Program-made: the position numbers and the translations under genes
Assembly: GCA_017622175.1 (NCBI GenBank)
Contig: JAGARQ010000004.1
Coordinates: 1 to 49,050 of the forward strand
DNA length: 49,050 bases
Direction: 5' to 3'
From: Bacilli bacterium
GTDB taxonomy: Bacteria; Bacillota_I; Bacilli_A; RF39; UBA660
The notes under the pieces: generated by a model
What the model saw: only the letters and a program-made list of their open reading frames with translations
Database searches by the model: none
Told to the model about the DNA's origin: nothing
Shown here: piece by piece, positions 31,962 through 39,629 of the stretch
Layout: each line of letters opens with the position of its first letter
Position numbering within the stretch: the stretch's first letter is position 1

Positions 31962-32492
31962 ATGAAAGAAGAACACGGAAAATTTCTACCAGCAGGTAGT
32001 GTTGTTCTATTAGAAGGAGCAACAAAAAGATTAATGATCACTGGATTCTGTACTATGGATAGTGCACAAAGTGACGTTATGTATGACTATTGTGGATGCT
32101 TATATCCAGAAGGGATGATTTCAAGTGATGAAACAGCATTATTCAATCACGATCAAATCAAAGAAATCTATCACGTTGGATTCTCTGATGAAGAAGAAGT
32201 AGCATTCAAAGAAAAATTAGGAGAATTAATAAATGCTAACGGAGTAGTTTCTGAAAGTGCACCAGCATCAGTATTAGAAAAACCAGCAGCAGCTGAAGAA
32301 GCACCAGTACCTCCAATTGGTCCAGGACTTCCAGGATATGTAGCACCTAAGAAAGAAGAACCAAAATTAGAAGATATTCCACCTGTTGGACCAGGGTTAC
32401 CAGGTTATGTAGCTCCAAAAGTTGAAGCAGCTCCAGCAGCTCCAGCTCAACCAGCTGCACCAGCAGATGTAACAAATATTCAATTTGATTAA
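31962..32492 (+). CDS. DUF4176 protein with GPGLPGYVAPK repeats
   Basis: The 176-residue protein has an N-terminal DUF4176 domain (about 1-95: FLPAGSVVLLEGATKRLMITGF, YCGCLYPEG, NHDQIKEIYHVGF), a family usually encoded in type VII loci. The rest is a Pro/Ala/Glu-rich low-complexity tail containing two copies of P-x-G-P-G-L-P-G-Y-V-A-P-K, separated by an acidic linker, and an alanine/proline stretch before VTNIQFD. The tail suggests a flexible binding arm. It is the last gene before the terminator of the locus. A shorter paralogue opens the window at 2-226. Confidence 0.85.
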   Translation: MKEEHGKFLPAGSVVLLEGATKRLMITGFCTMDSAQSDVMYDYCGCLYPEGMISSDETALFNHDQIKEIYHVGFSDEEEVAFKEKLGELINANGVVSESAPASVLEKPAAAEEAPVPPIGPGLPGYVAPKKEEPKLEDIPPVGPGLPGYVAPKVEAAPAAPAQPAAPADVTNIQFD

Positions 32493-32499
32493 TAAAAAG

Positions 32500-32520
32500 A
32501 TTGGCTAAGCCAATTTTTTT
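32500..32520 (+). terminator. Rho-independent terminator of the type VII locus
   Basis: ATTGGC-TAA-GCCAAT is followed by T7. Confidence 0.85.
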
Positions 32521-32541
32521 GTTGAAAACATTAAATAAAAG

Positions 32542-32569
32542 TTGAATTTTTAGAAAAATATGCTATAAT
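32542..32569 (+). promoter_or_regulatory. Promoter of the rimP-nusA-infB operon
   Basis: TTGAAT (32542-32547), a 16-nt spacer, TATAAT (32564-32569) with extended TGC. Confidence 0.8.
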
Positions 32570-32581
32570 ATAAGCAGAAAG

Positions 32582-32608
32582 GAGTGGGAAAGAGAAAATT
32601 TCCCACTC
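32582..32608 (+). promoter_or_regulatory. Leader hairpin of the rimP-nusA operon
   Basis: A perfect 10-bp stem GAGTGGGAAA/TTTCCCACTC with a 7-nt loop starts just after the expected transcription start and ends before the ribosome binding site. It is not followed by a T-run. I infer a 5' stabiliser or a binding site for autoregulation by NusA. Confidence 0.65.
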
Positions 32609-32630
32609 TTATTATTTAGGAGGTGAATTC

Positions 32631-32885
32631 ATGAAAGAACAAGTAGCAGAACTTGTAAATGAATCTATTAAAGAATTAGGAGTATTTGTAGATGATGCCT
32701 ACATCGCAAATGAAGAAGGTAAAAAAATCTTCAACATAGTTCTAGACAGTGAGGAAATAATTGATTTAAACAAAATTACAGACGCCTCAAGAATAATAAA
32801 TAAAATTATGGACAAAAATGCTAAGTTATTAGACGATGCTGATGAACTAGACATTTTTTCAAAAGAGAAGGGAGACATTGAATAA
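32631..32885 (+). CDS. rimP: Ribosome maturation factor RimP, N-terminal domain only
   Basis: The 84-residue product matches the N-terminal alpha/beta domain of RimP (formerly YlxS/DUF150), an assembly factor of the 30S subunit: EQVAELVNESIKELGVFVDDAYI, INDLNKITDASRIINKIMDK-like helix, LDDADELDIFS. Normal RimP has about 150 residues with a second, SH3-like domain; this protein ends where that domain should begin, and nusA starts at its stop. The TTAGGAGGTGAATTC site and the operon position before nusA identify it. Either the C-terminal domain has been lost in this lineage or the identity is looser than it looks. Confidence 0.75.
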   Translation: MKEQVAELVNESIKELGVFVDDAYIANEEGKKIFNIVLDSEEIIDLNKITDASRIINKIMDKNAKLLDDADELDIFSKEKGDIE

Positions 32886-34072
32886 TGAACGGTAAAGAAT
32901 TTAAAAAAGCATTAGATAATATCGTAAAAGAAAAAGATATCGATCCAGAAGTAGTATATAATGCTATGGAATTAGCATTAACTTCTGCATACAAGAAAAA
33001 TTTTAACTCTAAAACAAATGTAAAAGTATTATTTGATCGTGCTACAGGAGAAATTAAAGTATATTCATTCTTAACAGTTGTTGAAGATGACAAAATGACT
33101 AAAGAAGAATATGAAGATTATCTATTTGAACAATACTCTGATGATGACGATGAAGAAGAGGAAGAAGAAATTCCAGCAGAAGGTGAAGAAGGAGAAGAAA
33201 AAGAAACAATTTCTTACTTCAATCCTGAAACTGAAATCAAAGTATCAGACGCTAAGAAATTAGATAAGACATTAGAAATTGGAGATACAATTGATACAGA
33301 AGTAACTCCAAAAGACTTTGGACGTGTAGCTGCTTCAACTGCTAAACAAGTAGTAGTACAAAAAATTAGAGAAGCTGAAAGAAACAGCATCATGGAAGAA
33401 TTTGGAGACAAACAAGATGAATTACTAATTGGTACAGTAGCTTTAGAAGATACTGATAACTACTTCATCGATTTAGGTCGTACAAATGGTATCTTACCTA
33501 AAAAAGATATTATTCCAGGTGAAAAAATTGAAATGGGTTCTCAAATTAAAGTTTATGTATCTAAAGTAGACAATAATGGAAAGAACTTACTTATCTTATT
33601 AAGTAGAGCACATTATGGATTTGTAAAAAGATTATTCGAACTTGAAATTCCAGAAATCAATGATGGAACAGTTATGTTATTCTCAGTAGCAAGAGATGCT
33701 GGAAATAGAAGTAAAGTTGCGGTATATTCAGAAAATCCACAAGTAGATCCAATTGGAGCTTGTATCGGTGAAAAAGGTTCAAGAATTGCTCGTATTATCG
33801 AAGAATTACATGGAGAAAAACTTGATGTAGTTAAATATGACAAAGACCCAGCTATTTTCATTGAAAATGCTTTATCACCAGCAAAAGAATTAACAGTAGC
33901 AATTACTGATCCAAAGAAACAAGAAGCAATGGTTATTGCTGATGGAGATAACTTCTCATTAGCAATTGGTAAAAAAGGACAAAATGCTCGTTTAGCTTCA
34001 AAATTAACACATTACAAAATTGATATTAAAACAACAGAACAAGCAAGAGAAGCAGGAATCAATTTTAGATAA
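32885..34072 (+). CDS. nusA: Transcription termination/antitermination factor NusA
   Basis: The 395-residue RNA-polymerase-binding factor controls pausing, termination and antitermination. An N-terminal RNAP-binding domain (GKEFKKALDNIVKEKDIDPE, AYKKNF) is followed by an S1 domain (QDELLIGTVALEDTDNYFIDLGRTNGILPK) and two KH domains (GACIGEKGSRIARIIEELHGEK; LAIGKKGQNARLASKLT). The N-terminal domain carries an unusual, almost purely acidic stretch at about 85-109 (DDDDEEEEEEIPAEGEEGEE) that standard NusA lacks. The ATG shares a base with the rimP stop, so translation is coupled. Confidence 0.96.
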   Translation: MNGKEFKKALDNIVKEKDIDPEVVYNAMELALTSAYKKNFNSKTNVKVLFDRATGEIKVYSFLTVVEDDKMTKEEYEDYLFEQYSDDDDEEEEEEIPAEGEEGEEKETISYFNPETEIKVSDAKKLDKTLEIGDTIDTEVTPKDFGRVAASTAKQVVVQKIREAERNSIMEEFGDKQDELLIGTVALEDTDNYFIDLGRTNGILPKKDIIPGEKIEMGSQIKVYVSKVDNNGKNLLILLSRAHYGFVKRLFELEIPEINDGTVMLFSVARDAGNRSKVAVYSENPQVDPIGACIGEKGSRIARIIEELHGEKLDVVKYDKDPAIFIENALSPAKELTVAITDPKKQEAMVIADGDNFSLAIGKKGQNARLASKLTHYKIDIKTTEQAREAGINFR

Positions 34073-34084
34073 TAGGAGGTCTTC

Positions 34085-34348
34085 ATGAAAGTAAAAAAAG
34101 TACCTTTAAGATCATGTGTTATCACAAAAGAACAATTACCAAAACAAGAACTTTTAAGAATTGTAAGAACACCATTTGGAGAAGTTCAAGTTGATGAAAC
34201 TGGAAAGTTAAATGGTAGAGGAGCATATATTAAAAAAGATATTGAAGTTCTAGAAAAAGCAAAAAAAACAGGATTACTTGCTAAAAGATTAGAATGTACC
34301 ATATCAGATGAAGTATATGAAGAAATAAGAAAAATAATAGAAAAATAG
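34085..34348 (+). CDS. rnpM: YlxR/RnpM RNA-binding protein (DUF448)
   Basis: The 87-residue basic protein shows the YlxR signature: PLRSCVITKEQLPKQELLRIVRTP, GRGAYI, and a C-terminal helix. Members bind RNA, and the Bacillus protein was renamed RnpM after reports that it modulates RNase P. It lies between nusA and infB, the classical place. In Bacillus the L7Ae-like ylxQ gene follows; here infB begins 20 bases downstream and ylxQ is missing. TAGGAGGTCTTC precedes the ATG. Confidence 0.92.
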   Translation: MKVKKVPLRSCVITKEQLPKQELLRIVRTPFGEVQVDETGKLNGRGAYIKKDIEVLEKAKKTGLLAKRLECTISDEVYEEIRKIIEK

Positions 34349-34367
34349 AAAAGTGAGGTGAGTCTTT

Positions 34368-36509
34368 ATGATGACTTTAGAAGATTATGCATTAGATGTC
34401 AACAAAACGATTGATGAAATTAAAGCATTATGCGATAAAATCGGAATAAACTACGAAGATGAGAACTCATTGTTAAATGAAACAGATATCATCCTACTTG
34501 ATAATGAACAACAAGATGAAGAAGACTATGTAACTACAGGAGATGAAGATGCTCTTGAAGAACAAAGACTTGAAGAAGAAGTAGAAGATATAGCTGAAGA
34601 ATTAGCTCTAGATACAAAATTTGATTTAGAAAATTCTTCATCATTTGAAAAAGTTAAACCAAAACAAGTTAAGAAAACAGAAACTAATAAAAAAGACTTC
34701 TTAAAAGAAAGAAAGAAAATGTACAAAAATCGTGAAAAATTACAAAGTAACGAACAAGTACAAGATGAAAACGTAATTCTTTATAAAGAAGGAATGACAG
34801 TAACAGAACTTGCTGGACTTTTAGAAGTTGCTCCAGTTGAACTAGTTAAGAAATTAATGGGACTTGGAGTAATGGCTGGAATTAATCAATCAATCGATTA
34901 TGACACAGCAGAAATTGTTGTAACAGACTACAACAAAACATTAAAGAAAGAAGAAACTGCTGATATTTCAAACTTTGAAAATTTTGAAATTGAAGATAGA
35001 GAAGAAGATTTAGTAGAACGTCCACCAGTAGTAACAATCATGGGACACGTTGACCATGGAAAAACTTCATTATTAGACGCAATCAGAAAGACTGATGTAG
35101 TTAGTGGAGAAGCAGGTGGAATCACTCAAGCAATTGGTGCTTACTCAGTAAAATATAATGATAAGAAATTAACATTTATTGATACACCAGGACATGCTGC
35201 ATTTACTGAAATGCGTGCACGTGGAGCATCTATTACAGATATCGTAATTATCATTGTTGCTGCAGATGATGGAATAATGCCACAAACAAAAGAAGCAATT
35301 GACCATGCAAAAGCAGCAGGATGTCCAATTATTGTTGCTATCAACAAAATTGATAAACCAGAAGCAAACGTTGAAAGAGTAATGACAGGATTAGTTGAAA
35401 ATGGACTTACTCCAGAAGCATGGGGTGGAGATATTATCGTAAATCAAATTTCTGCTAAAACAGGTGTAGGAATTAACGAATTATTAGAAAATATCTTACT
35501 AGTTGCTGAAATGGAAAACTTAAAAGCAAATCCAAACAGATATGCATCAGGAGCTGTAATTGAATCTAAAAAAGATTCAAAAGTAGGATCTGTTGCAACA
35601 TTACTTATCCAAAACGGAACACTTCGTTTAGGGGATCCAATTGTTATTGGTAATTACTTTGGTAAAGTAAGAACATTAAAAAATGACAAAGGACAAAACA
35701 TTGTAGAAGCAAAACCATCTACTCCGGTAGAAGTAACTGGTATTTCAGAAGTTCCAAGTGCTGGAGATAAATTCATGGCTTTTGAATCAGAAAAACAAGC
35801 TAAGCAAATTGCTGAAGAAAGAGCACTTCGTTCTAAAGCAAGTGATACAAACTTCTCAGGAATGAGTTTAGATGACTTGTTTGGACAAATCCAAATTGGT
35901 GTAAAAGAAATTAATGTAGTATTAAAAGCAGACGTAAACGGAAGTTTGGAAGCTGTTAAAAATGCTTTAGAAAAAATTGATGTTGAAGGAGTAAAAGTAA
36001 AAGTTATTCGTTCAGCTGTAGGAGCAATCACAGAAAGTGATATCGTATTAGCTTCAGCATCAAAAGCATTAATTATTGGATTCAATGTTCGTGCATCAGG
36101 TAAATCACTTGATACAGCAAAAGAATATGGAATCACAATTAAAACATATGACATTATCTATAAAGTTGTAGAAGATATGGAAGCTGCAATGAAAGGTATG
36201 TTAGATCCAGAATTCGAAGAAAAAGTTTTAGGTACATTAGAAATAAGACAAATCTTCAAGTTCTCAAAAGTTGGATTAATTGCTGGATGTCACGTAACTA
36301 ACGGAGTTGTTAAAAACGGACAAAAAGCAAGAATTATTAGAGATGACGTTGTAGTATACAATGGTTCAATCAAAACATTACAACACGAAAAAGACCAAGT
36401 TAAAGAAGTTAAGAAAGACATGGATTGTGGATTAACTTTAGAAAACTGTCAAGACTACAAGGAAAACGATGTTATTGAAGTATACGAATTAGTAGAAATC
36501 AAAAGATAA
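34368..36509 (+). CDS. infB: Translation initiation factor IF-2
   Basis: The 713-residue GTPase delivers initiator tRNA to the 30S subunit. The short N-terminus is acidic and helical, with an IF2_N-type segment at about 135-190 (GMTVTELAGLLEVAPVELVKKLMGLG). The G domain has GHVDHGKTS (about 226), DTPGHAAF, and NKID. Then come domain II, the EF-like domain III (EINVVLKADVNGSLEAV) and the C-terminal tRNA-binding domain (FSKVGLIAGCHVTNG). The length is near that of Bacillus IF-2. AGTGAGGTGAGTCTTT precedes two adjacent ATG codons; either may serve. Confidence 0.97.
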   Translation: MMTLEDYALDVNKTIDEIKALCDKIGINYEDENSLLNETDIILLDNEQQDEEDYVTTGDEDALEEQRLEEEVEDIAEELALDTKFDLENSSSFEKVKPKQVKKTETNKKDFLKERKKMYKNREKLQSNEQVQDENVILYKEGMTVTELAGLLEVAPVELVKKLMGLGVMAGINQSIDYDTAEIVVTDYNKTLKKEETADISNFENFEIEDREEDLVERPPVVTIMGHVDHGKTSLLDAIRKTDVVSGEAGGITQAIGAYSVKYNDKKLTFIDTPGHAAFTEMRARGASITDIVIIIVAADDGIMPQTKEAIDHAKAAGCPIIVAINKIDKPEANVERVMTGLVENGLTPEAWGGDIIVNQISAKTGVGINELLENILLVAEMENLKANPNRYASGAVIESKKDSKVGSVATLLIQNGTLRLGDPIVIGNYFGKVRTLKNDKGQNIVEAKPSTPVEVTGISEVPSAGDKFMAFESEKQAKQIAEERALRSKASDTNFSGMSLDDLFGQIQIGVKEINVVLKADVNGSLEAVKNALEKIDVEGVKVKVIRSAVGAITESDIVLASASKALIIGFNVRASGKSLDTAKEYGITIKTYDIIYKVVEDMEAAMKGMLDPEFEEKVLGTLEIRQIFKFSKVGLIAGCHVTNGVVKNGQKARIIRDDVVVYNGSIKTLQHEKDQVKEVKKDMDCGLTLENCQDYKENDVIEVYELVEIKR

Positions 36510-36526
36510 CATCTCAGGGAGTTTAA

Positions 36527-36898
36527 ATGGAAGAAGAAAATGATACCAATCAAAAAAGAGAAATGATTAGTAATTGGTTATTAAATGAAAATACGCTACT
36601 ATTGGTTACTAAGGCTGAAGACGAACAATATCCAGTAGCATCAATTAGATACATAAAATATGGAGAAGTTCGTCATAAAGACCTTGCGGTACTAACTCCA
36701 GATATAAAAGTTGAATATAATGAAAAAATGATTGCAATGTTTAGAAAAGAAGGTAAGGTTGTACCAAGATATAAATTAGTGTATGTCTATGATACAGTTA
36801 CTCAAGAGTTTGTTGGCTCATCAAACATGCATCTACATTATTCAGCCAGTAAATATGCCGGAGCTATGCCAAAAACATTAGGAGCGAAAAAGAAGTAG
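36527..36898 (+). CDS. Uncharacterised 123-aa protein between infB and rbfA
   Basis: The product occupies the slot of ylxP (DUF503) in Bacillus but does not look like DUF503. It starts with a charged helix and has a beta-rich middle (YPVASIRYIKYGEVRHKDLAVLTPDIKVEYN; RYKLVYVYDTVTQEFVGSSNMHLHYS) and a basic tail ending KTLGAKKK. No membrane helix or catalytic motif is visible. CAGGGAG precedes the ATG, 17 bases after infB. Operon context suggests a role in translation or ribosome assembly, but that is inference only. Confidence 0.7.
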   Translation: MEEENDTNQKREMISNWLLNENTLLLVTKAEDEQYPVASIRYIKYGEVRHKDLAVLTPDIKVEYNEKMIAMFRKEGKVVPRYKLVYVYDTVTQEFVGSSNMHLHYSASKYAGAMPKTLGAKKK

Positions 36899-36919
36899 AC
36901 AATAAGGAGGTCTTCTACT

Positions 36920-37267
36920 ATGGCAAACAATGTAAAAATAGAAAGACTAAATCATGCATTTCAAGAAGAAATAAGTATGATTTTAATGACTGAAATCAAA
37001 GACGAAGATATTAAATTCGTCACAATCACAGGAGTAGAAACAACATCAGACTTAGGATTCGCAAAAGTATATTTCACAGTATTAGATGATACTAAAAGAG
37101 AAAGTACTTTAGAAGCTTTAAATGGTGCTGCATCATTTATCCGTGGTGAACTATCAAAAAGAGTAGAGATTCGTCATACTCCAGAATTAAAATTTATTTA
37201 TGATACATCAATTGAATATGGAAATCATATTGAAAAGATTATTGAACAAATAAATGAAGAAAAATAA
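36920..37267 (+). CDS. rbfA: Ribosome-binding factor A
   Basis: The 115-residue KH-type protein helps mature the 30S subunit and the 16S rRNA 5' end. It shows the family pattern: IERLNHAFQEEISMIL, DEDIKFVTITGVETTSDLGFAKVYFTVL, FIRGELSKRVEIRHTPELKFIYDTSIEYG. Length is normal. AAGGAGGTCTTCTACT precedes the ATG. It is the last gene of the operon; truB, usual next neighbour, is at 19.4 kb in this window. Confidence 0.95.
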   Translation: MANNVKIERLNHAFQEEISMILMTEIKDEDIKFVTITGVETTSDLGFAKVYFTVLDDTKRESTLEALNGAASFIRGELSKRVEIRHTPELKFIYDTSIEYGNHIEKIIEQINEEK

Positions 37268-37271
37268 TAAA

Positions 37272-37304
37272 AAGGACCATACTTAATAGTATGGTCTTTT
37301 TTTA
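37272..37304. terminator. Bidirectional terminator after rbfA
   Basis: GACCATACT-TAAT-AGTATGGTC has T-rich tails on both strands and is shared with the convergent gene at 37305. Confidence 0.9.
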
Positions 37305-37970
37305 TTACTTAATCTTTTGTTTTACTTTTCTCATATAATCTATTGGATATTTATACTTAGTTAACTCACTACAAACATCATGCCCATCTTGTTCTCTAAA
37401 CCATTTATAAAAGTCAGTATCACTCAAATCACTATGATTTTTAGTACCTTTAATTAATGCAGAAAAAAGTAACCAACTAGCTTCATCATAATTAATGCTT
37501 TTAACAGATTCTCTTTCATTCATAGGTACATTGCAATAACGTTCAGTATCAATAAGAATAATATCTTGTTCAGTAAATATTGTATTTTCCAAATTAGCAT
37601 CTCTTGCTTCAATAGAAGCTAAAGATAGTTTATCAAAAGAATCAAAAATCTCAGAAAAATTATCAGTTAAATAATCACTACTTCTAGTTAAAATGTCTTT
37701 AGTACAACTTCTATAAAAGGGCATTAAAAACGCTCTATAATTACCAGATTTATTAAATAGATATTCTTGTATCTGAAAAAAATGTTTCAACTCTAAATCT
37801 TGAAGTCTTTGTTCAAATTCTAAATCTGGTTCCTGCCAAGGAAATACACGAAATCTTTTTAAACATCTACCATCAGCAGTTTTATAAACTCTATGACTAT
37901 TAAGTGGATGACTAATTTTATCAGTAATAGGAACTCTAACTAGTTTATAATTACTATCATAAAAATACAT
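37305..37970 (-). CDS. Divergent kinase-like protein
   Basis: The 221-residue soluble protein keeps a late kinase-fold signature: LASIEARDANLENTIF resembles the catalytic loop (HRDxxxxN with Asp and Asn kept) and ILIDTERY resembles the DFG segment. A lysine in CLKRFRVFP may be the ATP-binding one. The glycine loop is not recognisable. Overall shape recalls the trio at 5563-7818, but the sequence is far apart. The activity could be kinase, phosphotransferase or none. AGGTGAAAGAAT precedes the ATG. It is monocistronic with its own good promoter. Confidence 0.6.
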   Translation of the reverse strand: MYFYDSNYKLVRVPITDKISHPLNSHRVYKTADGRCLKRFRVFPWQEPDLEFEQRLQDLELKHFFQIQEYLFNKSGNYRAFLMPFYRSCTKDILTRSSDYLTDNFSEIFDSFDKLSLASIEARDANLENTIFTEQDIILIDTERYCNVPMNERESVKSINYDEASWLLFSALIKGTKNHSDLSDTDFYKWFREQDGHDVCSELTKYKYPIDYMRKVKQKIK

Positions 37971-37989
37971 ATTCTTTCACCTAATCGTT

Positions 37990-38018
37990 ATTCTATCAGA
38001 CAACATCTTTTATGTAAA
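37990..38018 (-). promoter_or_regulatory. Promoter of the divergent kinase-like gene
   Basis: Minus strand: TTTACA (38013-38018), a 17-nt spacer, TAGAAT (37990-37995) with extended TGA. Confidence 0.75.
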
Positions 38019-38029
38019 GAAATGAAAAA

Positions 38030-38563
38030 TTATAACTTTTCTTTTGAAATACCACATGTCTTACTTATAGGATCAATAAATATTCCAGACTTTATTGGAT
38101 AATAACTTAATATAGTAAAAATAACATATACAATAATTACTAGAATTATTGTTATATTCTCAAAACCCAAATTATCTTTATTCATTATTTTATATGCAAT
38201 TATTTCAGCTAAAACAATTGTAATAAACATAATAAAAATGGTAACAGGAAAGTTTTCTCCAATTATAATATAAATAGGTAAAAAGACAATTAAAAAAATA
38301 GGTATAGATGAAATAGCACCTATAAAATTAGAAAAACAAATATTATTAAAATCTAATTTTTTCTTCAAAACAATAATCTTTTGAATAACTCCAGATATAA
38401 TGATGCTACCAAATAGTATTTTCATGTGTTCCCAAATACTTTCATTAATTGGTGCAAAAATACTTGTTATAAAAGATGGAAATTTATCATAAACAAAATG
38501 AAGTGGAAAACATAAAAGAAAAGCTAAAACAATTCCTAATATTTTTAATTTTTTTCTTGTCAT
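38030..38563 (-). CDS. Membrane protein, DUF6512-like
   Basis: The 177-residue protein has five to six membrane helices. The stretch FAPINESIWEHMKILFGSII matches the P-[VI]-N-E-S-x-W-E-H signature I associate with the DUF6512 family of small Firmicutes membrane proteins. Family function is unknown. AAGGTGATTAT precedes the ATG. It lies upstream of, and on the same strand as, the kinase-like gene at 37305, with a separate promoter between them. Confidence 0.65.
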   Translation of the reverse strand: MTRKKLKILGIVLAFLLCFPLHFVYDKFPSFITSIFAPINESIWEHMKILFGSIIISGVIQKIIVLKKKLDFNNICFSNFIGAISSIPIFLIVFLPIYIIIGENFPVTIFIMFITIVLAEIIAYKIMNKDNLGFENITIILVIIVYVIFTILSYYPIKSGIFIDPISKTCGISKEKL

Positions 38564-38692
38564 ATAATCACCTTATTAATATTATTCAAATACTATAAAT
38601 ATTTATTCATATTAGTGTAAATATAAAATCTTTTTTCTTTAATAAAACACCTTATTATGATAAAATACTAATATAGAAAGGTAGATGATACT

Positions 38693-39265
38693 ATGACAAA
38701 AACAAGAACAAAATACAATGACTGTTGGATGTATATATTACTATTATCAACATTAGTTATTTTAACTGAATCAATAAAAACATTTAATTTTAATTTATTT
38801 AATGTAGAAATTACTTATGCAATATTTTCAATACCAATAATTTATGCAATAACAAATTATATTACAAAAAAATATGGTTTTAGAAGAACATTAACAGGAA
38901 TTATCGTATCTGCAATATCTGTTGTCTTATTTGTAATCATAATGAATTTCGCAATAGGAAGAACAATTGAATTTGGTAGTCTAACAGGTGGACTACTTGG
39001 ATATTTAATAAGTCAAATAGTTAATACTATGATTTATAAATTCTTACTAGTAAATACTAATTCTCCATACATATTAGTATTACTAAATTACATATTTGGT
39101 TACATAGTATTTTATATGATATATACAATTATACATTTAGATATGATTATACTTGATACATTCTGGATATCATATTTTGTAGTATTAGTAATTCAATCAA
39201 TAATGTCTATAGGACTAGCTCTTTTAGATAAAAAAGTACTAGTTGGAATAGGTAAGGATGATTAA
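38693..39265 (+). CDS. VUT/YhhQ-like membrane transporter, possible queuosine precursor transporter
   Basis: The 190-residue protein has about six membrane helices. The motifs FSIPIIYAITNYITKKYGFRR and GGLLGYLISQIVNTMIY resemble the P-x-x-x-x-x-T-D-x-x-x-E-x-Y-G-x-R and A-Y-x-x-S-Q-x-x-D regions of VUT (YhhQ) transporters, which import queuosine precursors. The usual Asp and Glu of these motifs are Asn and Lys here, so the substrate may differ or the match may be superficial. Start after AAAGGTAGATGATACT. A terminator overlaps the stop. Confidence 0.5.
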   Translation: MTKTRTKYNDCWMYILLLSTLVILTESIKTFNFNLFNVEITYAIFSIPIIYAITNYITKKYGFRRTLTGIIVSAISVVLFVIIMNFAIGRTIEFGSLTGGLLGYLISQIVNTMIYKFLLVNTNSPYILVLLNYIFGYIVFYMIYTIIHLDMIILDTFWISYFVVLVIQSIMSIGLALLDKKVLVGIGKDD

Positions 39266-39278
39266 TCCTTACTTTTTT
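39252..39278 (+). terminator. Terminator embedded in gene end
   Basis: GTAAGGAT/ATCCTTAC (39252-39259 and 39265-39272) is followed by T6. The stop codon lies in the loop. Confidence 0.8.
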
Positions 39279-39286
39279 GTTATAAT
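39278..39286 (+). promoter_or_regulatory. Extended -10 promoter fused to terminator tail
   Basis: TGTTATAAT; its T overlaps the last T of the preceding terminator. Confidence 0.65.
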
Positions 39287-39311
39287 ATACATATAGAAAG
39301 AAGTGATTTAT

Positions 39312-39620
39312 ATGCAATGTATTTCATGTGGAAAAAAATTAACTGAAAAAGATAAAATATGTCCAAAATGTGGAAAGAAACAACCTCTAGCTGAAAATGA
39401 AAATATTACAAGATTTCCATTACTTAAATCATTATCACCAATATTTTTATTAATTGGTTTGGTTTTAGTACCACTAGGTTTAACAGGAATTGCATTTTTA
39501 ATATTTATTTCAATTCAAGAAAAAATATCAGTTTTAAGATTTATTATTGGTTTAGTAAACATCTTATTTGTAACAGCATTACCATTTATTCTAGCTTATA
39601 TTTTTAAACAAATTAAGTAG
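39312..39620 (+). CDS. Zinc-ribbon membrane protein
   Basis: The 102-residue protein opens with a zinc ribbon (CISCGKK and CPKCGKK, four cysteines) followed by two to three membrane helices. Such zinc-ribbon membrane proteins are common in Firmicutes and mostly uncharacterised. The ATG at 39312 is preferred to an in-frame GTG at 39303 because AAGAAGTGA is the likely binding site. It is the first gene of a run of five closely spaced genes to 41746. Confidence 0.75.
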   Translation: MQCISCGKKLTEKDKICPKCGKKQPLAENENITRFPLLKSLSPIFLLIGLVLVPLGLTGIAFLIFISIQEKISVLRFIIGLVNILFVTALPFILAYIFKQIK

Positions 39621-39629
39621 GTGAATAAT

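Noticed and set aside
38568-38657. Direct repeat CACCTTATTA at 38568 and 38648
   Set aside because: The first copy is the ribosome binding site region of the minus-strand gene; the second is AT-rich promoter sequence. A 10-bp match in such DNA is probably chance.
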